Assembly: GCF_030167925.1 (NCBI RefSeq)
Contig: NZ_JASKUT010000001.1
Span: 2,728,001 to 2,792,000, forward strand
Origin: Paenibacillus silviterrae
GTDB lineage: Bacteria; Bacillota; Bacilli; Paenibacillales; NBRC-103111
Direction of reading: 5' to 3'
DNA: 64,000 nucleotides
Below are positions 35,222-43,845 of the stretch, in pieces. Position numbers and translations under genes: made by a program. The notes beneath the pieces were generated by a model. That model did no database searches, was not told the DNA's origin, and saw only the letters and a program-made list of their open reading frames with translations. Each line of letters begins with the position of its first letter. Within the stretch, counting starts at the first letter, position 1.

Positions 35222-36775
35222 TTACTTCTGCTCGGCGTTCCGGTCGCCGATGACAACATCTATCGGCATCTTCTGACCATTGCGGATCACGGTTAAAGTG
35301 ACCTTGTCACCGACCTTCAGCTTCTTAATGCTGCTGGAAAGCTCCTCGGACGTCTTCACCTTCGCGCCGTTCACCTCTGTTACGACGTCATACGGTCTTA
35401 GACCCGCCTGGAATGCCGGGCTTCTGCGCTCCACCTGCGAAATGATGGCGCCGTCGGTGTTCTCCAGCTTCAGCTCCGCCACCCAATCCTTATCAATGTT
35501 GGCCAGCTGTACGCCGATATACGGGATCGGCTCCTTCGGAATCTTCACGTTGTTCTTCAGGTTATCAAGAACCGCGGATACCGTGCTTGTCGGAATCGCG
35601 AAGCCGATACCTTGCGCCTGCGCGCTCACCGCAACGTTAATCCCGATCACCTCGCCATTTGTGTTCAGCAGAGGACCGCCGGAGTTCCCCGGGTTGATCG
35701 AGGCGTCCGTTTGAAGCAAATGCTGATAGTTTCTAGTACCCTTCTGATCCGGAATCGAGATCGGACGCTCCTTTGCACTGAGCACACCTACGGTTACCGT
35801 ATGGTCGAAGCCATAAGGGTTACCGATCGCCACAACCCAATCTCCTACATTGAGATCGTTCGCATTGCCGAGCGGAAGCGTCGGGAATTCCTTCTCGCCT
35901 TCAATCTTGAGTGCGGCAAGGTCAAGATCGTAGCTGTTGCCGAGCAGCGTTGCTTTGAACGGCTTATCGTAGCCCTGCACCGTCACCCAAATTTCATCCG
36001 CACCCTCGATGACATGCTCATTGGTCAGGATGTAGCCGGATTTTTCGAAAATAAAACCGGTTCCCATCCCGCCTGGCTGCAGCTGATCGTTGTTATTGGG
36101 CTGCTGCTGACGGCTGCCGCCGAAGAAGTCATCTCCGAAAAATTGACGGAAGAACGGGTCGTCGAAGAGCGGATTGCTGCTGCGGCCGCTGCTCTTGGAC
36201 TTAACCTTGGTTTCAATCTTCACGACAGCGGGGCTGGCCTGCTGCACCATCTGCGAAATATTGTTCGGTCTTCCAAGATCTAAGTTCGTGGAAGTCACCC
36301 CGCCGTCATTCACCAGCTTGCCGGAGCCCGAGCTGCTCGAGCTGCCGTTGCCTGCCATGACACCCTTGGTGCCTGTAAACAGGTTCGTTGTATCGGCTGC
36401 GAACATCAGTCCGCCGACGACGACGGCCCCCGCAAGGAAAGCCGTGAAGGCGCTCTTAAAGCGGGACGATTTCTTCGGCTGGCCGAACTGCCAATTCCCC
36501 ATATTGCCGTTACCGGACGGCGTACGAGGCGCCCCCTCGTCGGAGGAGGAGAAGCTCATCGAGCGGAGCGGCTTAGGCGGTGTCACCTCTACCGGCGTTG
36601 CACCTGCCTGTTCCTCGGACACGGGCTCCTGCGACTTGTAAGGTCCGTAGGAGTAGTAATACGATTCGCGATCTTCGCTGTCCTTCCTTGTGCCGGACCG
36701 CTGCTCTTTATCGTTCGATTCTTCGCCCGGCGTGCGGAAAAAATCGCTATAGTCTCTTTTGTTGTTGTCGTCCAT
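35222..36775 (-). CDS. HtrA/DegP-family serine protease
   Basis: Membrane-anchored protein quality-control protease of 517 residues facing outward. The start at 36775 has GGAGG 8 bases upstream. A long charged cytoplasmic N-terminus (about 1-100) leads to one membrane helix (about 108-128). A Ser/Gly linker precedes a trypsin-like domain with catalytic His in ILTNEHVIEGA, Asp in SYDLDLAALKI and Ser in INPGNSGGPLLN. One PDZ domain (about 405-505) ends the chain. This is the Bacillus HtrA/YycK-like layout. It degrades or refolds misfolded exported proteins. Confidence 0.93.
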   Translation of the reverse strand: MDDNNKRDYSDFFRTPGEESNDKEQRSGTRKDSEDRESYYYSYGPYKSQEPVSEEQAGATPVEVTPPKPLRSMSFSSSDEGAPRTPSGNGNMGNWQFGQPKKSSRFKSAFTAFLAGAVVVGGLMFAADTTNLFTGTKGVMAGNGSSSSSGSGKLVNDGGVTSTNLDLGRPNNISQMVQQASPAVVKIETKVKSKSSGRSSNPLFDDPFFRQFFGDDFFGGSRQQQPNNNDQLQPGGMGTGFIFEKSGYILTNEHVIEGADEIWVTVQGYDKPFKATLLGNSYDLDLAALKIEGEKEFPTLPLGNANDLNVGDWVVAIGNPYGFDHTVTVGVLSAKERPISIPDQKGTRNYQHLLQTDASINPGNSGGPLLNTNGEVIGINVAVSAQAQGIGFAIPTSTVSAVLDNLKNNVKIPKEPIPYIGVQLANIDKDWVAELKLENTDGAIISQVERRSPAFQAGLRPYDVVTEVNGAKVKTSEELSSSIKKLKVGDKVTLTVIRNGQKMPIDVVIGDRNAEQK

Positions 36776-36911
36776 AGAGAAAACCTCCATTCATATCTTC
36801 AAGCATTGTAAGATGTAGGATGATGTGTTTTTTATTCTTGACTTTATCATGCATCCGCAACCTTAAAGCAACCTTAAAATTAAATAAAATGGAGGTAAAA
36901 CCTTAGCAAAA

Positions 36912-37325
36912 TTAGTGCAGCCAGCTGCGCTCCACTTCCTGTAACAGGTCTTTCGCCTGCTGAACCCATTTGTCATCTACAGGAGCATCCTTATCCACCG
37001 GCTCTTGGAACTGGTCAATCAGTGCTCCATATGTGCGTACTTGCGCTTCCATATCGAGGCCTTCATTATATACATGCTTCAGGACAAAAGGCGTGCCGAC
37101 CCGAATCACCGCGTCGGTGGCATCCGTATCGCCTTCCAAACGTCCGTACTTCACCTCGAACGGGATCCGCAGCCAAACCTTATGCCCCTCATCCAAATAC
37201 CTGTCGAAATAGCCATGGTCGTAATCCCAATTGCCGCCTAGCACAAATTCAAACGAATGTAAGTAATTTCTTATTTTATCAAAAGGCTCTTGCGTATTCT
37301 CGATGCTCGAGTTGATCGGGATCAT
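36912..37325 (-). CDS. YugN-like family protein
   Basis: Cytoplasmic protein of 137 residues matching the YugN-like family: MIPINSSIENTQEPFDKI, FVLGGNWDYDHGYFD, VWLRIPFEVKYGRLEGD and VGTPFVLKHVYNEGLD. The family is typical of Bacilli and its function is unknown. It is divergent from amtB across a 221-bp region that carries a candidate GlnR box. Confidence 0.82.
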   Translation of the reverse strand: MIPINSSIENTQEPFDKIRNYLHSFEFVLGGNWDYDHGYFDRYLDEGHKVWLRIPFEVKYGRLEGDTDATDAVIRVGTPFVLKHVYNEGLDMEAQVRTYGALIDQFQEPVDKDAPVDDKWVQQAKDLLQEVERSWLH

Positions 37326-37442
37326 GTCGGTTCGCCTCCGCTGCTTTTTCTATTCGTTTCCTACTCATTAGATTGATCGGATTGGGGGAAAATTATGCCG
37401 ATGTCAACTATGCCAAGGATCATACGAACTACCATCATTTGA

Positions 37443-37459
37443 TGTTATTAATTCTTACG
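37443..37459. promoter_or_regulatory. Candidate GlnR/TnrA box upstream of amtB
   Basis: TGTTATTAATTCTTACG matches TGTNA-N7-TNACA at seven of eight defined positions (last A is G). It lies 7 bases upstream of the -35 of amtB, a usual position for activation. The same region has a TGACA-TAGT-TGTCA inverted repeat overlapping the -35. Confidence 0.55.
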
Positions 37460-37466
37460 TAATTCG

Positions 37467-37496
37467 TTGACATAGTTGTCATCAGAACCGTATAAT
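37467..37496 (+). promoter_or_regulatory. amtB promoter
   Basis: Consensus TTGACA (37467-37472), 18-base spacer, TATAAT (37491-37496). It is 50 bases before the ATG at 37547. Confidence 0.85.
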
Positions 37497-37546
37497 GAGG
37501 GGCGTCAGTTCAATCTAATGTACGTTTTTTTAAGGAGATGAGCTTC

Positions 37547-38842
37547 ATGGATTTAGCCACTCTCGCCAGCGGTCTGGATACCATTTGGGTTGTCCTTACC
37601 GCTGCGATGATTCTGCTGATGGAAGGCGGCTTTGCCTTGCTGGAGGCTGGATTCGTCAGACAAAAAAACGCGGTCAGCATCATCATGAAGGTTTTTGTCG
37701 ATATTGCATTCGGGGCTCTCATCTTTTTCTTCTTCGGTTTCGCCCTTATGTATGGAAAGGATGCCGGCGGTTTAATCGGAACAACAGGTTTTTTGATGGG
37801 AGGAGATCTTACACATATCGATCTCTCCATCTCTCATGACACATATTGGCTGTTTCAATGCGCCTTTGTCATTGCCGTTATTTCCATCGTTTCGGGAGCC
37901 GTAGCCGAAAGAATCAATTTTCACGCCTATATTTTGTTTACGATCGCAATGACGGGCCTCATCTATCCCATCGCAGGACACTGGGTATGGAGTGCCGGCG
38001 GCTGGCTGGGCAGCCTCGGTATGGTCGATTTCGCCGGTTCTGCCGTCATTCACGCGCTTGGCGGCTTCTCCGCTCTGGCTGCGGCGATCCTGGTGGGCCC
38101 GCGTATCGGTAAGTTCAGCGAGAACGGCACTCCCAATATTGTCCCTCCTTCCAATTTACCGCTAGCTTCTGTTGGCGCTTTCATCCTTTGGTTCGGATGG
38201 TTCGGCTTCAACTCCGGCAGCACGCTGAGCGCAACGAACGGAAACATAGGCCATATTGCCGTAACGACGATGCTGGCCGCCGCTTCGGGCTGTGCCGCAT
38301 GCATCTTGTTCACCATGATCCGTTACCGTAAAGCGGATCCGCCAATGGTCATCAACGGGTCGCTTGCCGGACTCGTCGGAATTACGGCAGGCTGCGCTTT
38401 CGTTAGCGACGCTGCCGCTATTCTGGTCGGCGCAGTATGCGGTATCGCCATGGTGTTCGCTACCGAGTTTCTTGAATCCAAGCGAATCGACGATCCGGTC
38501 GGCGCCTTTGCTGTTCACGGTGTAAGCGGAAGTATCGGCACGTTGGCCGTCGGATTGTTCGCCAAGCCGGAGCTGATCGAAGGTGTGGGTCAAGGCTATC
38601 ACGGCCTCTTTTATGGCGGCGGTTGGAACCTGCTCGGCATCCAAGCGTTAGGACTTGTAACCGTAAGTCTCTGGGGCTTCGCCTTGAGCTGGCTGGCTAT
38701 GAAGGTGATCGGCAAGCTGATTCCGATCCGTGTCAGCCGCGACGAAGAGCTGGTTGGACTTGACGTCGGGATCCACGGCGTTCCCGCCTACAGTCAGGAG
38801 CATGATTTCATCGAGCTGGACCGGTTAAAAATAGAGAGATAA
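37547..38842 (+). CDS. amtB: Ammonium transporter
   Basis: Integral membrane channel that takes up ammonium when nitrogen is scarce. 431 residues with about 11 membrane helices. The start at 37547 has AAGGAG nine bases upstream; the ATG nine bases earlier is fused to that site. Family signs are LMEGGFALLEAGFVRQKNA, DFAGSAVIHALGG (first pore His) and VGAFAVHGVSGSIGT (second pore His). No glnK/nrgB follows: the next element is a terminator. The strong promoter and GlnR-like box fit nitrogen control. Confidence 0.94.
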   Translation: MDLATLASGLDTIWVVLTAAMILLMEGGFALLEAGFVRQKNAVSIIMKVFVDIAFGALIFFFFGFALMYGKDAGGLIGTTGFLMGGDLTHIDLSISHDTYWLFQCAFVIAVISIVSGAVAERINFHAYILFTIAMTGLIYPIAGHWVWSAGGWLGSLGMVDFAGSAVIHALGGFSALAAAILVGPRIGKFSENGTPNIVPPSNLPLASVGAFILWFGWFGFNSGSTLSATNGNIGHIAVTTMLAAASGCAACILFTMIRYRKADPPMVINGSLAGLVGITAGCAFVSDAAAILVGAVCGIAMVFATEFLESKRIDDPVGAFAVHGVSGSIGTLAVGLFAKPELIEGVGQGYHGLFYGGGWNLLGIQALGLVTVSLWGFALSWLAMKVIGKLIPIRVSRDEELVGLDVGIHGVPAYSQEHDFIELDRLKIER

Positions 38843-38846
38843 CCAA

Positions 38847-38876
38847 AGCCCCGCAGGCTGCCTGCGGGGCTTATTT
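38847..38876 (+). terminator. amtB terminator
   Basis: AAGCCCCGCAGGC pairs with GCCTGCGGGGCTT through a 1-2 base turn, then ATTTT. It starts five bases after the stop. Confidence 0.9.
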
Positions 38877-38930
38877 TAACAAGACAAGGTCCCGTTCCCG
38901 GGCAAACTGCCGAAGCGGCATAACATAAAA

Positions 38931-38976
38931 AGGAGGCTGCTTCCTTGGCATGCATACACCTAAGGATTCAGCCTCT
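38931..38976 (-). terminator. Terminator of the 125-residue protein gene
   Basis: GAGGCTG pairs with CAGCCTC, with inner TCCTT/AAGGA; the minus strand continues CCTTTTTATG. Confidence 0.75.
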
Positions 38977-38990
38977 ATAGCTTCTAGCCT

Positions 38991-39368
38991 TTATATCATC
39001 TCTTTGGCCAAATCATCACTAATCGTCACAAGATCCGCAGGCTTGCTGCTCTGCAATATCGACCGTGCATTCTCCACTTCCAAACGTAATTGGCGAATTT
39101 GCTCCATCGGGCGCTTAACATAATGAATATACTCAACCGCCAAATGATGATCCGGCTTTTTCCCGGCAAACATCCTGCGCAAACCTGACATGGACTGGTA
39201 GCTACGCTCTTCCATTTGCCGTTTTTTCTCATAACGCTCGATCAATTGCTCCATTTCAACGATTTGTTCCTCTTTTCTGGCGATAAACGTCTCCAGAAAA
39301 GGGTAAACCTCCGCCGCTTTCCGATGAGTCACCGGCTTTGTACTCCCTGTTATTATAGCGTTCAGCAC
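38991..39368 (-). CDS. Hypothetical helical protein
   Basis: 125 residues, rich in Glu, Lys, Arg and Gln, predicted mostly helical with two coiled-coil stretches (about 28-60 and 82-108). No signal peptide or membrane helix. It has its own terminator and a ribosome binding site region (AAAGGGTGATG) before the start, so it is probably a real gene. I do not recognise the family. Confidence 0.65.
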   Translation of the reverse strand: MLNAIITGSTKPVTHRKAAEVYPFLETFIARKEEQIVEMEQLIERYEKKRQMEERSYQSMSGLRRMFAGKKPDHHLAVEYIHYVKRPMEQIRQLRLEVENARSILQSSKPADLVTISDDLAKEMI

Positions 39369-39465
39369 GAAACATCACCCTTTGATGTTAACATTTATCA
39401 CAATACTTATATATTACACCAAAACATTCGGCTTGAAAACATCCATTTTTGTTCGGAAATGAAGA

Positions 39466-39508
39466 AATAAGAGCTTCATCATCCTTCAAAGGACCGGAAG
39501 CTCTTATT
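39466..39508 (-). terminator. Terminator after the 40-residue protein gene
   Basis: Perfect 12-bp arms AATAAGAGCTTC (39466-39477) and GAAGCTCTTATT (39497-39508). It follows the small gene in its direction of transcription; T-runs are weak on that strand. Confidence 0.65.
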
Positions 39509-39540
39509 TCTCCGTTTTTTATGTCAGCTATTCTTATAGT

Positions 39541-39663
39541 TTATCTCTCACACCCACTGCCTTGGGTTTTCTTTGCGTTTGACTCGGCTACCTTCTCCGC
39601 AAAAACCTCTTCGGCAAACTCCGTATCGATTTTTTTATTATTCTTGTTTTTGTTTTTTGCCAT
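39541..39663 (-). CDS. 40-residue Lys/Asn-rich protein, possibly SASP-like
   Basis: Start at 39663 with GGAGGTGAG upstream: MAKNKNKNNKKIDTEFAEEV then FAEKVAESNAKKTQGSGCER. It is 20 bp downstream of the 3D-domain gene and likely in the same operon. The EFAEE and AESNAKK segments faintly recall the EFASETNAQQ repeat of gamma-type small acid-soluble spore proteins, which are also Asn/Gln-rich and tiny. That likeness is weak, and a spore role is only a guess. Confidence 0.6.
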   Translation of the reverse strand: MAKNKNKNNKKIDTEFAEEVFAEKVAESNAKKTQGSGCER

Positions 39664-39682
39664 CCTTCTCACCTCCCGCTTG

Positions 39683-40369
39683 TTACTTAGTATTAGCGGG
39701 CTTGTCAGACGGTATGTTAGCAAATGTATCCCTCTTCAGCTCGGACCAGACTGCTTCGGTCAGTTTTCCGGAGCCTCTTTTGACCACATAAACGTTGAGG
39801 GTTTTCTTTCCCCATTCTTTATATACTTGATCCTTCGTCTCGAAATAAAGATCAATGCGATTCCCTTTTACCGCACTTCCGGTATCTGCAACGACTCCAT
39901 AGCCGTAACCGGGAATATACAGTACGGTACCGATAGGGAACACAGCGGGGTCAGCCGCAATCGTAGAGAAAGCATATTCATCGCGCAGTACGCGAAGACC
40001 GGACCTTGTCAGTCCATATTCCGGGTGGCCGGGATTTTTCCCCGTCGATTCCTTCCCTGCATAATAGCCGGTCGCTACTACCTCAATCGAGGAATAACGG
40101 GACAGGTCCTGATTCGTATTCGGGAACAGCTTATAGCTTCTGGCTTTCTGTGTGGAGACTGGCGCTGCCGGGGCCTCCGGCTTCGTTTCCGGCTTGCTGC
40201 TGGCAACAGCGGCAGCATTCGGTACCAGAGTGCCTTCCACAGGCGGTGCAGCACTCGGTGCCCCCTGGCCGGCCAAAGAAGGACGCTCCTGTTCGAACCA
40301 CACGAACGCAGTAAGAATGACAGTAACTAGACAGATCCATTTTGCATGGCTTGCCGTATTGGATAACAT
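39683..40369 (-). CDS. 3D-domain cell wall protein
   Basis: Exported protein of 228 residues with a signal anchor at about 9-26 and an Ala/Pro-rich linker (about 35-75). The 3D domain lies at about 95-195: [54 protein letters not shown]. Its three conserved Asp residues give the family its name and resemble the MltA lytic transglycosylase active site. Similar proteins (YuiC, YocH) act in peptidoglycan turnover during growth or spore resuscitation. Enzyme activity is inferred. Confidence 0.82.
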   Translation of the reverse strand: MLSNTASHAKWICLVTVILTAFVWFEQERPSLAGQGAPSAAPPVEGTLVPNAAAVASSKPETKPEAPAAPVSTQKARSYKLFPNTNQDLSRYSSIEVVATGYYAGKESTGKNPGHPEYGLTRSGLRVLRDEYAFSTIAADPAVFPIGTVLYIPGYGYGVVADTGSAVKGNRIDLYFETKDQVYKEWGKKTLNVYVVKRGSGKLTEAVWSELKRDTFANIPSDKPANTK

Positions 40370-40463
40370 AAGTTGGTTTGTAACCTCCCCTTATGTCTTT
40401 CAGGTTTTCCAAGTAGGGAGGGGATTATACGCATAAACCCATGTTCATCCATGAACGGCAAAA

Positions 40464-40501
40464 AGAGGCTGTGTCCAAGGTATCTCTCGGACACAGCCTC
40501 T
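40464..40501 (-). terminator. thrS terminator
   Basis: Perfect 13-bp arms AGAGGCTGTGTCC (40464-40476) and GGACACAGCCTCT (40489-40501), followed on the minus strand by TTTTTGCC. Confidence 0.92.
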
Positions 40502-40510
40502 AAATACAAT

Positions 40511-42448
40511 TTATACTTGCTTCGATCGGATATCCTCGCTGATCAAGCCGATGACTTCATCCAGCGGCTGGACGCCTAAGTCGCCCTGCCCCCGTTTCCG
40601 AACGGATGCGCTCTTCGAGCTGGCTTCATTCTCGCCCACGACAAGCATGTACGGAATTTTCTCCAGCTGCGCTTCACGGATTTTATAACCCAGCTTCTCG
40701 TTGCGAAGATCGGCCTCTACCCGAATGCCCGCTTGCTGAAGCTGTTCCGTCACTTCCTTCGCATAAGCGTCGAACGCTGTGGAAACCGGCAAAATTTTCG
40801 CTTGAACCGGCGACAGCCAAGTCGGCAAGGAGCCTGCAAAGTTCTCAAGCAGGAAGGCCGTCATACGTTCCATTGTCGAAATGATGCCGCGGTGAATGAC
40901 AACCGGGCGATGCTTTTGACCGTCCTGGCCTACATACTCCAGCTGGAAGCGCTCCGGCAGCAAGAAGTCGAGCTGCGCCGTCGAGAGGGTCTCTTCTTTT
41001 TTCAGCGCGGTCTTGATTTGCACGTCCAGCTTCGGACCGTAGAATGCCGCCTCGCCTTCCGCCTCGAAATAAGGAAGACCGAGCTCCTCTACCACTTCCT
41101 TCAGCATACGCTGGGACATTTCCCACATTTCGTCGTTCTGGAAATACTTCTCGGTGTCCTTGGGATCTCGGTAAGACAGACGGAAGCGATATTCTTTGAT
41201 TCCAAAGTCTTCGTATACTTGACGAATCAAATTGACAACGCGAGCGAACTCTTCCTTGATCTGGTCCGGACGGCAAAAAATATGGGCATCGTTCAGCGTC
41301 ATGGCACGCACACGATGGAGACCGGTCAGAGCGCCTGACATTTCGTAACGGTGCATCGTGCCAAGCTCGGCTACACGGACCGGAAGATCGCGATAGCTGC
41401 GCATTTCGCTCTTATATACCATCATATGGTGAGGGCAGTTCATCGGGCGGAGAACAAGCTCCTCGTTATCCATGACCATTTTGGGGAACATGTCCTCTTG
41501 GTAGTGCTCCCAGTGTCCGCTTGTCTTATACAGCTCCACATTCGCCAGAACCGGTGTGTACACGTGCTGATAGCCGAGACGCTCCTCCAGATCGACGATG
41601 TAACGTTCCATTGTCCGGCGGATTTTGGCGCCGTGCGGCAGCCAAATTGGCAGGCCTTGTCCTACCTCGTTGGCGAAGGTGAACACCTTCAGCTCCTTGC
41701 CGAGCTTGCGATGGTCGCGCTTCTTAGCCTCTTCCAGCAGATGCAGATGCTCGTCCAAGTCCGCTTTTTTCGGGAAGGCGGTACCGTAAATGCGCTGCAG
41801 CATTTTGTTCTTCGAATCTCCGCGCCAGTAAGCACCGGCTACGCTCAGAAGCTTAAAGGCTTTGATTCGTCCGGTCGAAGGCAAATGCGGGCCGCGGCAC
41901 AGGTCGAAAAATTCGCCTTGATCATAGATTGTAATGACGGAATCCTCTGGCAGATCACGAATCAGCTCCAGCTTGAGCGGATCCTCCAGCTCTGTAAAGA
42001 TGCGGATTGCTTCCTCGCGGCTTACCTCACGACGGCGAATCGGCAGGTTTTCGCCTACAATGCGCTCCATTTCCTTCTCGATCCGAACCAGGTCATCCGG
42101 AGTCAGAGAGGATTCCATATCAATATCGTAATAGAAGCCGTCTTCGATGACGGGACCGATGCCGAGCTTCACATTTTTCTCGCCGTAAATACGCTTAATC
42201 GCCTGAGCCAGCAAGTGTGCCGTGCTGTGACGATAAACCTCCAGGCCGTCCTGGCTGTCCAGCGTTACGATCTCGAGTCCCGCATCCTGCTCAAGCGGTG
42301 TGCTCAGATCCACCATCTTACCGTCTACCTTGCCGACAACCGCATTTTTGCGAAGACCCGGGCTGATAGAGCCTGCAATTTCCTCCACTGTGATGCCTTG
42401 CTCGTACTCGCGAACGGCACCATCGGGGAATGTTACCTTGATAGCCAT
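40511..42448 (-). CDS. thrS: Threonyl-tRNA synthetase
   Basis: Charges tRNA-Thr. The start at 42448 ([18 protein letters not shown]) has AGGAGGTAAG upstream; 645 residues, the usual length. Domains in order: TGS (1-62), editing domain (about 65-230 with [10 protein letters not shown]), catalytic core (about 245-535 with motif 2 [17 protein letters not shown] and the zinc-binding MNCPHH region), and anticodon-binding domain (about 540-645). A T-box leader controls it. The upstream neighbour is ytxC, the same order as in Bacillus. Confidence 0.96.
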   Translation of the reverse strand: MAIKVTFPDGAVREYEQGITVEEIAGSISPGLRKNAVVGKVDGKMVDLSTPLEQDAGLEIVTLDSQDGLEVYRHSTAHLLAQAIKRIYGEKNVKLGIGPVIEDGFYYDIDMESSLTPDDLVRIEKEMERIVGENLPIRRREVSREEAIRIFTELEDPLKLELIRDLPEDSVITIYDQGEFFDLCRGPHLPSTGRIKAFKLLSVAGAYWRGDSKNKMLQRIYGTAFPKKADLDEHLHLLEEAKKRDHRKLGKELKVFTFANEVGQGLPIWLPHGAKIRRTMERYIVDLEERLGYQHVYTPVLANVELYKTSGHWEHYQEDMFPKMVMDNEELVLRPMNCPHHMMVYKSEMRSYRDLPVRVAELGTMHRYEMSGALTGLHRVRAMTLNDAHIFCRPDQIKEEFARVVNLIRQVYEDFGIKEYRFRLSYRDPKDTEKYFQNDEMWEMSQRMLKEVVEELGLPYFEAEGEAAFYGPKLDVQIKTALKKEETLSTAQLDFLLPERFQLEYVGQDGQKHRPVVIHRGIISTMERMTAFLLENFAGSLPTWLSPVQAKILPVSTAFDAYAKEVTEQLQQAGIRVEADLRNEKLGYKIREAQLEKIPYMLVVGENEASSKSASVRKRGQGDLGVQPLDEVIGLISEDIRSKQV

Positions 42449-42480
42449 AACTTTCTTACCTCCTGCATGCTGTGAAATAT

Positions 42481-42767
42481 AAAAAAGCGCATCATCCTCA
42501 AAGGGACGAGTGCGCTTAGCTCGTGGTTCCACCCTAATTCGATTCGCATCCGAAGGGAATATCCTCTTACGACGATCACGAATCCTCTAGACATTCGGTA
42601 ACGGGAATGATTCGGCGGCTTATACTGCTTGCCTCCGGGCAGGATGCAAGGTTCCAAGCTGCAGCTACAAAGGGGTACTTCACCGTCGTCGCGCAAGGGG
42701 CTTGCAGCCGAGTCCCCTCTCTCTGGATCGTTCGTTTCGGCAAAGTGTGACTTTGATGTCCGCTTTA
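42481..42767 (-). ncRNA. T-box riboswitch of thrS
   Basis: Leader of about 290 bases. The T-box sequence AGGGTGGAACCACGA lies at 42535-42521 on the minus strand. The terminator at 42517-42481 (AAGCGCA pairing with TGCGCTT, then TTTTTT) competes with an antiterminator that uses the T-box. The Stem I region, soon after the transcription start, contains GTGAAGTACCCC, where ACC would be the threonine specifier codon; I could not fold it to prove this. Uncharged tRNA-Thr binding lets transcription continue into thrS. Confidence 0.9.
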
Positions 42768-43700
42768 TCCTTTATTATATTCAGCCGCCGTCGTTCGGTC
42801 AAGCTGGTGGCACAGACGGCAGTAGCTGCAAATTTCAACCCGGTTCTCAAATATTTGCTTGATCGTTTTGATCACCTGAACGTCCGGCTCTCGCGTATGA
42901 ATGTACACCTGTCCCGGAGAGACTGTGATCAGCGTACTCACGATCATATCCTCGAAATTCATATCCTTCTCGAGCATCTCCATCGTCACTGTTGCTTCCG
43001 CATCGTCGGTATCGATTTGCTCCATACGGTCGTTCAGCAGCATAAACTCATTTCCGCCCTTATGAATCAAATGTACGAACGGAATTTTCGCTTCCTGGAT
43101 ATAGACGAAATATTTGAGCAGCGAGATGAACTCTTGATATTGACGATCCATTACATACTCATCCACAGCATACTCCACGACATCCCTCAGCTCGTCAAGG
43201 TAAGAGCCTAGGCGGAAGCGCAGGAAGCCCTCCAAATGAAGTTCCGTATGTTGCTGCAAATAATCCTCCAGTTCAAGCACGATCTTGTGTCTGCGTCTCT
43301 GCCGGGCCTTCTGGCCGGACATCGGTTCGTCGGTCTCCTCCGATCCGTCCAGCATTTGAAGACAATAATCCATTATGGACCGGATATCCTCTTCCTGATC
43401 GTAGTCGAACTCCCTGCGGATCAGCATATGAAGGAGATCCGCTTCCGCTTCATCCAGAATATAATCGGCCAGCAGCTCCGCCGTATCATGATATAGGCTA
43501 TGAACCTCGGCATTTAAAGTAAAATGCGGCAGAAGTCCATACAAGTCGATGGAAAAAAAGCCGTCTCCGCGTCTCACGGACAGATCGAGCTTCGCCTTAT
43601 TATGTACATAATAGTCGGATCGTTGAATGGCCATGACAAGCTTTTCTGCAAGTTCTTCCGGGCTCTTCATTAATGTTACCGTAAACAGCTTCAAGTCCAA
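42765..43700 (-). CDS. ytxC: YtxC-like sporulation protein
   Basis: Cytoplasmic, acidic protein of 311 residues matching the YtxC-like family, annotated as a putative sporulation protein. Features are SIDLYGLLPHFTLNAEVHSLYHDTAELLADYIL, LELEDYLQQHTELHLEGFLRFRLGSYLDELRDVVEYAVDEY in the middle and CSYCRLCHQ near the C-terminus, where clustered Cys residues could bind metal. The molecular function is unknown. It sits directly upstream of thrS, as in Bacillus, and its 3' end carries the thrS promoter. Confidence 0.85.
   Translation of the reverse strand: MDLKLFTVTLMKSPEELAEKLVMAIQRSDYYVHNKAKLDLSVRRGDGFFSIDLYGLLPHFTLNAEVHSLYHDTAELLADYILDEAEADLLHMLIRREFDYDQEEDIRSIMDYCLQMLDGSEETDEPMSGQKARQRRRHKIVLELEDYLQQHTELHLEGFLRFRLGSYLDELRDVVEYAVDEYVMDRQYQEFISLLKYFVYIQEAKIPFVHLIHKGGNEFMLLNDRMEQIDTDDAEATVTMEMLEKDMNFEDMIVSTLITVSPGQVYIHTREPDVQVIKTIKQIFENRVEICSYCRLCHQLDRTTAAEYNKG
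42774..42802 (-). promoter_or_regulatory. thrS promoter inside the end of ytxC
   Basis: On the minus strand TTGACC (42802-42797), 17-base spacer, TATAAT (42779-42774). It lies within the last codons of ytxC, so transcription starts close to the ytxC stop. Confidence 0.85.
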
Positions 43701-43845
43701 TCACTCCTTTTCGACCCTTCACTCTCCTTTAAAGTATATGGTCAGGTAGAAGCATATATACAAACAACAAGGGACCATGGTATAGTAAATAAATGAAAGT
43801 CAACACATTTTTACAGTACCTGTAATTAATGGAGTGAAATGGTAT

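Noticed and set aside
41351..42475. 374-codon open frame opposite thrS
   Set aside because: Antisense shadow of thrS.
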